From: Scatophagus argus
Taxonomy: Eukaryota > Chordata > Actinopteri > Scatophagidae
Length of the DNA stretch: 64,000 nt
Assembly (NCBI RefSeq): GCF_020382885.2
Contig: NC_058512.1
Location: forward strand, 9,946,802-10,010,801
Direction of reading: 5' to 3'
Shown: positions 53,380-64,000 of the stretch, piece after piece
Layout: each line of letters opens with the position of its first letter
Position numbering within the stretch: the stretch's first letter is position 1
Program-made: the position numbers and the translations under genes
Notes under the pieces: model-generated
Told to the model about the DNA's origin: nothing
Databases searched by the model: none
The model's input: the letters and a program-made list of their open reading frames with translations, nothing else

Positions 53380-53470
53380 CAGACCATGGCCAGATTTGAA
53401 CCCATGACTGTGAATACACAGTCTATGCCTTCAAATGCTTCCACAGTTGCCCTCTGCTTTAGTCTACTCC
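53380..53470 (-). repeat. tRNA-derived SINE fragment
   Basis: Read on the minus strand it has a tRNA-like layout: an anticodon-arm-like hairpin ACTGTG/CACAGT, then GGGTTCAAATCTGG resembling a Pol III B box, then GGCCATGGTCTGC. This is the style of a common teleost tRNA SINE. It is too decayed to be a working tRNA. Confidence 0.45.
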
Positions 53471-53906
53471 TGGGTGTGTATTCTCACAATAAAGCTGCAG
53501 ATTTGAGACTAAGCCAGCTGTCAGCCTGAGTGAGACTGAAATTTACCTTAACATCATCCAAGTTGGTACCTGGTCTGATCTGTGCACAGTTAGTATGTCT
53601 ATAATGTCTACAACATGTAGCTAGGTGGTACTGGTACTGTGTTCCTATATATAACACTGACTTTTTCGTTCCACTCTGATAGCACTGATATGTTGCCTTT
53701 ACTTTGGCTGCACAGGCATCACCTCGTGGTTCCCTGAGTGTACTTTGGCTCTATGGCTCCTTTCTGACAAATCTCAGACAGGAACCATAGAGATTAATCT
53801 GTCTCCTCATCATCCAGTGAAATTAATCAATCTGTAAGGATTTTCTTTTTTCTTTTCTTTTTCTTTTTTCCATCCTCAAGCTTATCCACAGATGAGACAC
53901 ATGATT

Positions 53907-53933
53907 GGTTGGTGTTGTACAGAGAAACCAGCT
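53907..53933 (+). promoter_or_regulatory. METTL16-type hairpin 3 in mat2a 3' UTR
   Basis: Seven-pair stem (53907-53913 with 53927-53933, two G-U pairs) around the loop GTTGTACAGAGAA; the nonamer TACAGAGAA is at 53918-53926. The loop differs from that of hairpin 1 by one base. It lies about 250 bases before the poly(A) signal. Confidence 0.82.
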
Positions 53934-54399
53934 TGTTTACATGGTCTCCAGCGGTGGGTTTTTAAGAAACATTTTTTTTCCCCCTCAGTTCCTTCAGTTC
54001 TTAAATGATCAGAAGTGAGTCTGTCAGTGTGGTTGCTATATGTGTAAAAGTGCCTTTTTCTCATGATCTGCAATGCCCTCCCACACCCACCTTCCCTTTC
54101 TACCAAAGTTTCTCCTCTTCAATAATTCACTCTGAGGAGTCGGATTTGTTGTTGAGTTTCTCTTTAAAGCCCTTCAAATAAAATGCACTCCTTGAGTTCA
54201 GCGGATGTGCTTTTGGCTGTTCATTCTGTATCATAAAGCAGATTTATGTGTTTCCAAAAATTCCAGATGATGATATAGAGTGCTGAAATGAAATAGAATA
54301 CTATGACACATTCATGTGCGGGAGATAAATTATTTATTTTTTAAAAAATACTTGAAGAGAAATCAGCTCTATTGATGTTTCACAGACAGTGATAGACAT

Positions 54400-54965
54400 A
54401 TATACTTTATTTAACAGTCATTCAGATTAGATCATGTCTGAAAGATTACAAAAAGAGAAGTCTTTAAAGCAAATAAGGTCAGTTGAATTAAAAAAATTAA
54501 AAATACATGGTTGGTTAAAACTGGAAAAATTGTAAGCATAAAGAATGATTGAGAAGCATTTCTTCCTTCAGCGTCCTGATCATCTTGATCCTACAGTTGG
54601 TCTTTCGTATCTTTTCAACATTCCTTTTAGTTCTTAAATTCAAATAGTCCTTTTGTCCATCATATTTTACCTAGCTAAGTCCTGGTTTTCTTCACTCAAT
54701 GCAGACTGTATGTATATAGCAAGATATCAAATCAGTATCTAAAAGGAATGCTATCAGGCAGAATGCCACAGGTGTCAAACAGAGAAATATTTGCAGCTTG
54801 ACAGTGAAAGATCTGGGTCATCCGTGGGGACGCCAGGGTTGACTCATATTTTAAGTCCCACCCTGGAAAGAAATTTAGCGATATTTTACATGGTATTGTG
54901 TGGTGCATTTTTAATATAATTATTCACACCATGAAGTGTCATAAACTTCCACCCACCTCAACATT
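54400..54965 (-). other. 3' UTR of the saposin gene
   Basis: On the minus strand a poly(A) signal AATAAA lies at 54411-54406, about 555 bases past the stop. The mat2a signal is at 54177-54182, so the two convergent transcripts end only about 225 bases apart. Confidence 0.6.
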
Positions 54966-57900
54966 TCAAATGGTGTTGTAGGTGAGAGGCTTCCAGGCGA
55001 ATCTGTGGCAGTAAAACACCGTCTGCAGAAAGGAGACACACGACAAGTGTGGTGACTACTGGGCATTCATAAGCTGAACAAGTTCACAGCTTGTTAGCAG
55101 TATACTTACTCCACATTTGACGGCAGTCTGGATATCTCTGCACCTGTATGTCCTCAAAGTGCACGGGTCTGAGCGAGAAACACAAGAGATATTTCAATGA
55201 TAACTGATTTGTTGAGAGAAAAATGTTGATTATTGACTAGTCATCCTTTACCAACTAAGTCCAGACATTGCTGGTTCCAGCCTGACATATATAAAGTCAG
55301 TGTTAAAAATAGTGGCTATATCAAGTACCAAGTAGGTAGTTATTAGTAGTAGTTACATAAATTGAACAGTGGTCATTTTAAGTTGTCGAGCGGGTGTAAC
55401 TAAACATTAATGACAGTTGCATTCAGTGTAAGTGTGCCACTTCAGGACCTTCATGGGTGGTTTATCAAAATCAGGGAAGGATTATCGAACAGCTGAATTT
55501 CAAGGATGCTACATAATCAAATTTTGCCAAAGGACTGCTCTGATATCCAGGATACTTCAAGTTCTACCAAGAACTGAGTCCTTGTGTGTATCCTCAGTGA
55601 GCCAAAAGTACCCACAATCCTATGCGCATGTTTCCTCTTCATCTTCATCACTGACGGCACAGCATGCATTAAAGGCAAGACTTTTTCAATAACACATAAT
55701 TGCCAGCCTGCTCCAAAGTATGCTTTCTATGTAAGGAGTCTTGCTTAGCCTCTGTAAGATCCTATTTGGAAGAACCCATCCTACCAAGGAAGCATCCTTG
55801 ACTTTGAGAAGCTATGTTCTTTCCTGCTCGCTCACGGTTACAGTTTACTACTGGGATACCTAAATGGAACACAACCATCATTAATGTTATTGGCTTCACC
55901 TGTGCTTTTCCTGCTGTGAGTTGAAATCTGAGTTCAAAGGGTCTGAACTGAAACAAGAATCTCTGTACACATCATCAAAGGAGATTCAAACTGACCTACA
56001 AGAGGAGCCTCCTGCCCTTTACACAGGTGGATGAGCGAGCAGATGGCCTGAGGGGTGGCGTAGCGCAGGATTGCGTCCAGCACCACCTTGCTAAACTTGC
56101 CAATCACAGCCTCGCACTGATCTCGGTAGGAGGAGGGCAAAATGTGACAAATCTCCTCCAGCAGTTGGATCACAATGGTCTGTGTGAGAAATAGAGAGAA
56201 AGGTGAGCTTGCATCTACAAAGCCAACTGATTGAGGCACATTGAAGTGTATGCTTACATGTATGTCTGTGTGGGTGTCAAAGACAAAAAGATATTGTGTT
56301 TGCACATTTGTCTCTTCACTTAATGAGCGTGACTCACCTCAGTTCTTTCTTTAGGCAGCAAGTCCTCCAAAGTCTTGAAAAGAAAAATGCAGAAGGAGCA
56401 TTGTGATGTGGACTGCACCTGTTTGATCCCAACAGCAGAGGGAGTAAAGCACAAGAAGATCAACCTGTGGCCTTTCCACTTCTAGTAATATCCTGATGAG
56501 TTCTTCTAAGCTGTATTTTACTGACATTTTCACTTCTCGCAGCAGCCTGAAGGGCTTCCTTGGCAAAATACCGAAGCATCTTCTCCTGTTCATCGCAGGT
56601 GCCACAGAGCCCAAGGACTTTGCAGACCTGTGCTGGTTTCTAGAGAGGACAAGAGGGGACGATACATGCTGAGGATAGACCTGTCGGTAAAATAATATAG
56701 ACAGCAAAGACTACAACACATCATTATTTTTTTCAAAGAATATTCTGATGATGAATGTGATGAGCATGCAGGCTTACTACAAAAGTAGTGAGGAAGTTGA
56801 CTGCCAGAGGGAACATCTTCTCCACTTCTTCTTTGCAGATTTTGGCAGCTGGTCCAGGAATGTGGTCACACAGTTTTTCAATGTCGTCCATGATCTTTTT
56901 CTGAAATAATATGCTTTATTAGCTCAGTGGCCTTTAAACCTGCCGTGTGCATGAGTCAATATACTATTATATATGCATACTAATATGACCACAATAAAAA
57001 TCTAAATACCAGTTAAAACCATTCAACAACCTAAGGTCAGAAGATTTAATGAAAGGTTAGTGTTATTATTAATAACACTGAAAAACTCATTAGTTGAAAC
57101 ACATTAGTTTCGTGCTTTCGTGTTGGAACTACAGTGAGTTGAATTACAACATCCCTATCAATCAAAGAAAAAATTGTTTTTCACAAATGCTGAATTAATT
57201 TCCTCCACGCAGAGGTTGCAAAAACATGAAATAAGCAAAAAAAATAGTAAAAAGTTAAATAAAAAATACCAAAATAAAAAGTTATTTAGTTAAGATACAC
57301 ACACGCAAAATAATAGACCACAGCGCTTATTGACACTCAATGACTGTAACAACAATTGAATTTAATTTTATTAAATGTAGGCTAAATTTCATATTGGTTT
57401 TCCTGAAAGTGGAGCTGTATAGAGTGGCTCATCAAGTTAGCTAGAAAGAAAACTCGCTTTACTTCAGGCAAGACAATGTATATTGGCAGTGGCCCTGTCG
57501 AGCTGGGTGTTTCAGATAACCTATACCATCAAACCAGCTATACAGTTTGTCCAAGAACACCACTAAAAATAATAACAACCATCACAGAACTGTGGCTATT
57601 TTTAATGTTTTTACTCACATCTACTCAATCCCATGTCACCAGAATACAGGTTAACGTGAGTGGTAAAATGTCTTTATTTCTCAGAACGGAAAAAGAAAGA
57701 AATTAACTGAAGAGTTTTCTCTCTGGACTCAGATGGGACTCTGAGATCAGATTAATCTTAGAAAAAGGGATTTTATGTGGTCAGGGGAGAAACAGAAACT
57801 GCCTGTGAAATTTCAGTTCAACTTTTGTGGAACGAAGAAAACAGGAAGTGGCTGAATGATACTTTCCTGTGTCATGTGTGTGTGCTTTTCTGTGTGACTG

Positions 57901-59447
57901 TCTCAGTGTGCATGACTGATTACAAATCATTTTCATCTGTCAATGTGATGAATGTGCTTCAGCTGATAAAAAAGAACAGGTGGAACATAAAAAAAGGTTT
58001 TGTTTTTTTTATCTAATGAAACCTATTCAACCATGGACCTTAGCAAGCGCTTGAGCCAACACAGTATGAATTTTAATCTTGACTTATAAATATGGACATT
58101 CACAGTATCAGTAATAATATCAGTGAGCAAATATTAATCCTCTGGAATGTGTTTGCCTCTCAGTCTATTGTACTCACCTGGAGGTCTGCATTGGAAATCA
58201 TGTCAGCGAGGAGTTCAAATATTTGGGTACAGTCCTTGCAGACGTCCCCATTCTGCACATGAAGTCAAAGTCACATGATTAGATTAAATTATAGCCTGAA
58301 ATGGATTTAATCGCTTACCAGACACCTCGTTCTAAGTTGTTGCATGTCTGAGGTACATTTGTTAAAAATAAATCTGTTCTGTTCAGTGTTCATCTAAAGC
58401 TTATTTAATGAGGAACCACAGCATTTATGGTTGCATCGGTTTTACTAAAACTGAATCAGAAGAAAAAAACGTGAAAACAGAAACTTATACTTTAAATCTT
58501 TGTGCTCCTTATTTGAAAGATCAAATCTCAGTTATTGCTGTAATGAGTCAATACAACTCTTACATTCATCACATTACTTTAAATATCACTGTGTATAGTT
58601 CCAATAATTGCAGGATTTCTCTTAAAGAATGGAGCAATGTTGTTGAAGACCTATGTTGTCCCGTAGCACAGTCGCTATGCCTCCAAAATATTAGTGGTGC
58701 AAGGTAACTTTGTGAATTTACTTATGTGCAGTTTTGAGGCATATGTATGTTACTCCATTTTATGCTGTTTTAAACTTTTACTTGCACTTTCACTCTACTA
58801 AATTTCACAGAGATGTGTTGTACTTTTTACTAATTTTTGACAAATGATAGTGACCGGTTACTAGACTACTTTTCAGATTACGGTTTTACATATTCATGCA
58901 TACTACCTGACAGTATATAAAACAATTCAACCTAAACCAGCTACAACAGCTAAATGTAAATTACACACCGATGCCTCAATATTAAATGTCTAATGTCCTA
59001 TAAAATACCTAATCAGTCACAGGGGCAAAAAAATTACTTTTACTATACACATTTTGTTAAGTACACTTTTGCTTTTGCTTTTGAACTTTTCTTGTACTTT
59101 CAATCTGGTACTTGGTAAGTCACGGTTCAGGAAGCGAGGGGTCATGCCCACATTGTATTATGAACCTCCACATCATAATCAAAGTCTGTGTTTTGTCATA
59201 TTTCAAATGCAAAAATACAATTTTGTTGCAAGAAATGAAATATAATGAACTTACTGCTCTTGAGGAATCTGGAATATTTTGCTGACCGTCGAGATCAAAA
59301 CTCGAAGTCAAAGCTGTAGGGGGGGGAATATTTAATATGTCATTGTGATATAACTCAACACCTGATTTATTTTTCAGAATTAATTATAGTCTCACCACAG
59401 CCTTCAAGAGAAATGAAGAGAATCAAAGCAATCTTGAGCAAGGCCAT
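54966..59447 (-). CDS. sftpb: Secreted saposin-domain protein, probably surfactant protein B-like
   Basis: Exons on the minus strand: 59447-59396, 59313-59255, 58252-58178, 56900-56778, 56639-56526, 56418-56338, 56179-55996, 55168-55110, 55022-54966; 267 residues. A hydrophobic signal peptide (about 1-18) is followed by a first saposin-B domain (cysteines 42, 45, 73, 84, 109, 115), a second saposin-B domain (148, 151, 179, 190, 215, 221) and a C-terminal saposin-A motif (about 232-259; cysteines 232, 239, 248, 254). Such proteins are cut in lysosome-like organelles and their domains bind or move lipids. Placement next to mat2a mirrors human MAT2A-SFTPB, which is why I favour sftpb; the domain order (B-B-A, no N-terminal A) differs from human SFTPB, so a prosaposin-like paralogue is possible. 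The exon 5 donor (AAT|GTCAGT) is weak and was chosen to keep frame with the second domain. Confidence 0.8.
55500..55801. mobile_element. Candidate 300-base MITE in saposin-gene intron
   Basis: Perfect 11-base inverted ends TCAAGGATGCT (55500-55510) and AGCATCCTTGA (55791-55801) bound a non-coding stretch. No clear target-site duplication was found, so the exact ends are uncertain. Confidence 0.5.
56901..58177. other. Long saposin-gene intron, AT-rich
   Basis: The 1.3 kb intron between coding exons 3 and 4 of the minus-strand saposin gene. I see no gene, RNA or clear repeat in it. Confidence 0.5.
58725..59110. repeat. Second copy of the fish element found at 35125-35635
   Basis: Phrases such as TTACTAGACTACTTTTCAGATTA, then CAGTATATAAAACAATT and AGCTACAACAGC, belong to the same teleost dispersed element family. 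It lies in intron 2 of the saposin gene. Confidence 0.45.
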
Positions 59448-59510
59448 TCTGTTATTTTCGCGCTCTTAGTTGAACGTCTTCCCTCCTGAGGTCTGTTCAG
59501 GGATCTGCCG

Positions 59511-59520
59511 CTTTATATTT
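59511..59520 (-). promoter_or_regulatory. TATA box of the saposin gene
   Basis: AAATATAAAG on the minus strand, with 63 bases between it and the ATG at 59447. The spacing predicts transcription starting at about 59480-59490 and a very short 5' UTR. It is the clearest TATA-type promoter in the window, in keeping with tissue-restricted expression. Confidence 0.65.
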
Positions 59521-61111
59521 GACAAGGCCCACCGATCCACCTATCAGCCCCCACCTACCAGATATTACGGGGTGAAAACAGCCTCGTGTCTGTATGATAA
59601 GATTTCTTTTCAGCATAGAGGAACCGTTTCTTTTTTTCTCTGTGTCTCAAAAAGCTAATATTAGTCAAGTTTCATATTTCAGTTCCTCACAGCAGGATGC
59701 TAAAAGTTGAGTTCAGATGTGTTTAGATATAAGGTGATTATATTAAAGGTCAATTAAAGTATATTAATAATTTTAGCTGTAACACATGTGTTGTTTTGTC
59801 TGTACAATATCAGCTTCTTCACTTCAGAACATTAACACAGATGGATCCCAGGACGATCACAGTTGGTGATATGTTGATAAAGGTTTTGTTGCCATGGTGA
59901 TTATTTCACCACATACTCACCTCTGATCTCACTTTTTGTCTGAGAGGTGACACCTATGATTTGCTATTATCTGCTTTGAAACAGCCCTCTCAACCTCCCA
60001 GAATTCATTGTATCGGCAAATTACCACCAATCTCATTGTCGAATGTCTTTTTAAACCTATCGTAAGCCACTGAATCTGATTTTTATGCTTTCATAATCAT
60101 TAACTTCTGGTAAACTTGTAGGTTATGTTTGTCGTTTATTTGAGCATTTAAGGTCCCTGCACTGTGTAGGGGTGAAGATTTTTGACTGAGGATTTTTTTT
60201 AGTACATATCCATTGACCTCCCTGCCTTATTTACAGATGTGAGTATATTGTTCTGGCGACTCCTAGTGGTAGCTTAAAATAAGACACAGTAGCAGATAGC
60301 AGTGCATGTGGCTGCCAGCCTGTGCCATGTATGTATTTGAACTCCAGCACGCTGAGATAAAAGGACTAAAAACAACATACAGTGCAGTAGAAATGAAATA
60401 TTTTGACATCTAAATAATATATTTGCACAACATTTTATACAGACTTCCATGGCCCTCAAGTCTTCAGCTAATGACTTTGCTGTTCCCCTGACTTAGCGCC
60501 ACCATGAAGTCGACATTTGTGGTTTCAAGTGAAATAGTTGCTAAGCGTCCCTGATAAATAATTCATATTGATAAGTCTGATCTGCTAATGAGGTTTTCTT
60601 GAACAGGCACAGCTGGCATTCACTACAGTAGGTTTTGTATCAGATGCATAAAGCAGATGTAAGTGGTCGCATTTTAAGGTCATGTACCAGATTCAGTTTG
60701 ATTCCTTCGTGTCATTAGTACAGCAGTTGCAAAGTTATGCAAATGCAAAGTTAAAATGAAAGCATTAATGGAAAAGCATAAAATGGTGAAGGCAGAAGTA
60801 GACCTCAGTACAAAGAGGGTGTAAAAATGATCACATCCTCATATCCCACAGTCATAGTAGCACTTCCTATTTTGGAATCAACAAATTGATTGACGACATC
60901 AATCATAATCATAATCACAGTGAGTAAAAAGTGCACAGAATAATTGCCAAAGGTTTTCTTTGGTACAGTCAGTGTTTTCATGCAGTATGTTTTCAACAAT
61001 CCTTTTGTTTGCAGATTAGATATCATTTTGTCTGCAATGTTTAGCAAGCTATGTTGTGGTCAGCGTAATGCAGCAACACATAATAGTTTAGTGTTGAAAG
61101 GTCATCATACG
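59521..61111. other. Gene-free spacer
   Basis: AT-rich DNA upstream of the saposin gene. Open frames are short and show no recognisable domain. No repeat stood out. Confidence 0.5.
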
Positions 61112-62038
61112 TGGGGCGCTGTCGTGTAGGCTCAGAGCGGAGACTCAAAGCCACACCACAATAATTTCTAAGTTTTAATTGTGTCAAATTGTTCAGGAAA
61201 ATCTTCCCTCGAAGTCCAGTAGAATCATCAACAGGAGACAGGATTCTGAGCAGCAAAGACTTTAATGCCGGCAAAAAAGGGAAAAACCGTTCACAAAGCA
61301 CACTAGGTACACATGAAGGGTCTCTCACAAAATGACTGGTGGCTTCACATTGGGCTTGGACCTTTCCACGCCTATTGTCCATCCCTTTTGCCAACTTTGT
61401 TTTTATTACACCAATAGGTTTCTCTTTTTGTCCTGGATTGGGTGGTGACTTTTTACACCATTAGGTAGGCCTGCCCTAGGTTTCCTGGGGACTTTCCACT
61501 GGCCTTATTTTGCACCTGTTTATTTATTATTTTATTATTATTTTTTTATGTGCTTCTTAGCACAGTTTACACTGGCCTTATCTTTGCACCTGTTTATTTA
61601 TTATTTTATTATTATTTTTTATGTGCTTCTTAGCACAGTTTACACCATTAGTTCTCCTCTCTGAGCTGCCTTCAGCTGGCACCAGTCACTATTATCTCCA
61701 GGCCTCTTTCTGTGCTATTTTATAAAAATAATTGTTTTATGCAGGATTACAATAAATGTTCTTTTTCAGGTTTACAGCAGTTAAAATGAGATTACATTGA
61801 CAGTGTATGGCTATCATAGACAGTGTTTCACTACCATAAAACAGTTTCACAATTACAGTTTTACCTTCTATAGCTTACAGGCCCTTAACCAGTTGTATCC
61901 TTTTAATACAGCTGTATCTTTCTTTTCTTTCAATCTTAATGGAAACATAACATGACTACTTCATGCTATCATATTGCAGTGCATACTATAACTTTAGCTC
62001 ATCATAACTTACTTAGAAATATACCACAGCGCCACATA
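61112..62038 (-). mobile_element. Candidate solo LTR of a retrotransposon
   Basis: The ends are TGGGGCGCTGT (61112) and ACAGCGCCACA (to about 62038), inverted repeats with one mismatch in 11. On the minus strand the element reads TGTGGCGCTGT...ACAGCGCCCCA, the TG...CA form of an LTR, and an ATTAAA signal near 61265 lies about 150 bases before its end, as in an R-U5 region. No coding region is present. A target-site duplication is not obvious. Confidence 0.45.
61498..61643. repeat. Two tandem 73-base units
   Basis: Copy 1 (61498-61570) and copy 2 (61571-61643) both run from ACTGGCCTTAT through GCACCTGTTTATTTATTA to CTTAGCACAGTTTAC, nearly identical. They lie within the candidate LTR. Confidence 0.85.
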
Positions 62039-62344
62039 TGTTTAGTGCCACTCCGGAAAAAGAGGACTCTGGAGATATTTTATCTGTTGTTGTATGTTTT
62101 ATTTTGTTAATCTGTCAAAAGAAATACGTGAAAGTCCTGCCTTAACAGAAGACTGAATTAAATTTTATAATAGATCATTCAATAAATTGATCAATAAATA
62201 AATAAACCAGTCAATCAACCAATAAATTTATTTACAGAAAATGTCTTGATTTAGATTGATAACTATAAAGCAACAAAGCGAAAATGCTCACTGAATGCAG
62301 CTTCTCAAACATGACTGCTTCTTTCTGTCTTATTTGTAAAATAC

Positions 62345-62545
62345 AGACTTAGGTAAGTTTGCATATTTTCCATGCAGTGCTATCTGTGTTCAGGACAAAG
62401 AGATATTGTGTTTGTTCATGTACATGTGCATTCCTTCACTGCATGGGTAGCATTCACTTCAGTTCCGTCCACAGGAAGCAAGGAGGCACACCTCCACAGC
62501 TTTAATAAGGAAATGGCTGAAGGAACATGTGGACATGAACATAAT
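62345..62545 (-). pseudogene. Fossil exon of a second saposin gene
   Basis: Homologous by eye to saposin-gene exon 6 and its flanking intron (about 56205-56425). Shared landmarks in + orientation include AGATATTGTGTTTG, the CAC.TCAGTTC donor region, AGGAAGCAAG and GAAGGA.CAT. On the minus strand the CSFC motif of the second saposin-B domain has become CSFS, an insertion shifts the frame after FLIKAVE, a stop follows, and the donor has decayed to GTGAAT. No other exon of this copy was found. Confidence 0.65.
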
Positions 62546-64000
62546 GAGAGGACAAATATTTCCCTCCAAGTTGTACTTAACTTACATTTTCAGTTTTACG
62601 CACAAAGTAAAGACCACAGAAGTCAGTATTAAAATGGGCAACTTCAGGGCAGTTCTAGCAAGAACGAAAGTATCTGATATGGTTTTCTGTGTACTGACAC
62701 ATGTTCAAAAGGATCGAATGTTGAGGTAAATTTTATGTTTTCATGTTTTCATTCACAATATTTTAGTTCATTTTACGCTGTTGGTCTTAATCTGCCCGGT
62801 GCCCTAGCATTGACTTTTGAATTGTACAATTATTGTGCAATGTCCCCCTGCCCTATGAAGCGAGTGCCTGTATGACTGACTCTCATTTATCTTGTTTTCA
62901 AAAAACATTTCTCAAACGTCTCCCTTAGCTTATCTTTATGACCAGTAGATTATGGTAGCACAAAGTTGTCATTACAGTAATTCAAAACTCTACAGCAGGT
63001 CTCAGGTGCTTCTTCCTACCTGGTAATTGTATATTGTACAGTAATATAAACTAAGTTGTGCAGAACGACATTTTTGATGTTTGTTTTGCTACTCCGATAT
63101 TGGTTATTTGAGCCCCTTTACAACACAGAATTGTACTTCCTGTTGTGTACATGGTGAGGTAACCAGCCTATAATACACTTTAAGGGGAAGTAAAAGATTC
63201 AAGAGGTGCTGAAAGAGACAAACAATAGAAAGTTTTAGCACTTGTCCTCATCTGCTTTTGAGTTATCTAGGTATGTGGCTTCACAGCAGCTGACTTAGAA
63301 TAATAGTAGGTGTGATTAAATGACAATCTTTTTGTTCATCGCTTGGGTTCTTCCTCATCATTTTCCATGTCACTGGTATTTCTTACTATTTTTTTTGTTG
63401 CTATTATCTTAACTTGTCATATTGCTTTGGCATTCTGCCCACCGCTGCTTCCTCCTGGCTCGCAGTTTGCAACAGAAGTTTAAGAAGTGCAAGTTTAAGA
63501 AGTTAAGAGCTCCTAGTGAAATACGGTTAAACTGCTGTGCGTCTGTGGTGTCTGAATAGATGCAGGAAAGCAGACAATCAGATGTTGAAAGGTCCAGAGG
63601 TGAAAAGGTAACCTCATTGAAACCATCAGCTTTATCATTAGTTTCAGTTGTGAGACATATGGAAAAATAGGTGTGGCTGCTCTGTCACTGAGAGTAAAAA
63701 TGCTGTCAGGTGGAGGCCTCAGGCGCACACATCAAAGGCTTTTCTAAGAACGGTACTTATTTTGAAAAATGAACAACACCTAAAGAAATAGCAAAAAAAA
63801 AAAGCAAAGTACCACAAAAACACAAATATAAGGAGCAATCCACCACCAAACACACCCCACCCAAACAAAATCTGGTCTAATGACCCATGACACACTCTTG
63901 CAAAATGTGTTATATGCAAAGCCAAATTATCCACAGAAATATTTAGACTGCCAGTTAAATAAATAGCTGAGTTGAATATGTGCACAAATATTGAAGTACA
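62546..64000. other. Gene-free spacer to window end
   Basis: AT-rich DNA with no exon, RNA gene or clear repeat that I can support. The next gene lies beyond the window. Confidence 0.5.

Larger units (their letters stand above)
51889..54200 (+). other. mat2a 3' UTR
   Basis: About 2.3 kb from the stop to a poly(A) signal AATAAA at 54177-54182. It is mostly AT-rich. Three UACAGAGAA hairpins and a tRNA-type SINE fragment lie inside, listed separately. That the whole stretch is one UTR is inferred from the third hairpin (53907-53933) and the lack of an earlier strong signal. Confidence 0.7.

Noticed and set aside
53380-53470. Possible tRNA gene on the minus strand
   Set aside because: The T arm and A box are too poor; it is better explained as a decayed tRNA-derived SINE.
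55432-55692. 86-codon open frame on the + strand
   Set aside because: It lies within the saposin-gene intron and the candidate MITE, with no recognisable domain.
61041-61394. 117-codon minus-strand open frame
   Set aside because: It lies mostly inside the candidate LTR and shows no protein domain.

Overview
The window is nuclear DNA of a teleost (ray-finned) fish. Genes are split into short exons with GT-AG introns. Spacers are AT-rich, and microsatellites, decayed Tc1/mariner copies and other fish-type dispersed repeats are common. The reading frames match vertebrate gene families. No intact RNA gene or CRISPR array was seen, and no virus gene. All gene models were spliced by eye and every exon set closes in frame. 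Names rest on recognised protein sequence and gene order, not on a database search.

Layout: (1) 1-7.7 kb, + strand: 3' part of atp6v0a2, V-ATPase a2 subunit; its first exons lie before base 1. (2) 9.1-19.1 kb, +: complete osbp2, oxysterol-binding protein 2. (3) 21.3-28.2 kb, +: slc35e4, a two-coding-exon transporter with a Tc1 relic in its intron. (4) 30.6-32.9 kb, +: a compact smoothelin gene (smtn). (5) 34.2-42.7 kb, +: inpp5j, inositol-polyphosphate 5-phosphatase. (6) 42.5-44.8 kb: a patch of local duplications that includes a broken copy of part of inpp5j. (7) 45.1-54.2 kb, +: mat2a, S-adenosylmethionine synthetase, with a long 3' UTR holding three METTL16-type hairpins. (8) 54.4-59.5 kb, - strand: a saposin-domain secretory gene, probably sftpb, converging on mat2a. 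(9) 59.5-64 kb: no intact gene; a candidate solo LTR and a decayed fragment of the saposin gene.

Osbp2, slc35e4, smtn and inpp5j correspond to the human 22q12.2 neighbourhood, whereas mat2a and sftpb are neighbours on human 2p11.2. The window therefore crosses a synteny junction, and the duplicated patch lies exactly at it. The genes do not form one pathway, although several act in membrane and lipid biology: endosome acidification, sterol/PI4P exchange, phosphoinositide dephosphorylation and surfactant-like lipid binding.

Main points to follow up: the three UACAGAGAA hairpins in the mat2a 3' UTR, the genomic (not retroposed) inpp5j relic, the fossil sftpb exon, the very short smoothelin, and a MEF2/RFX cluster inside an osbp2 intron.
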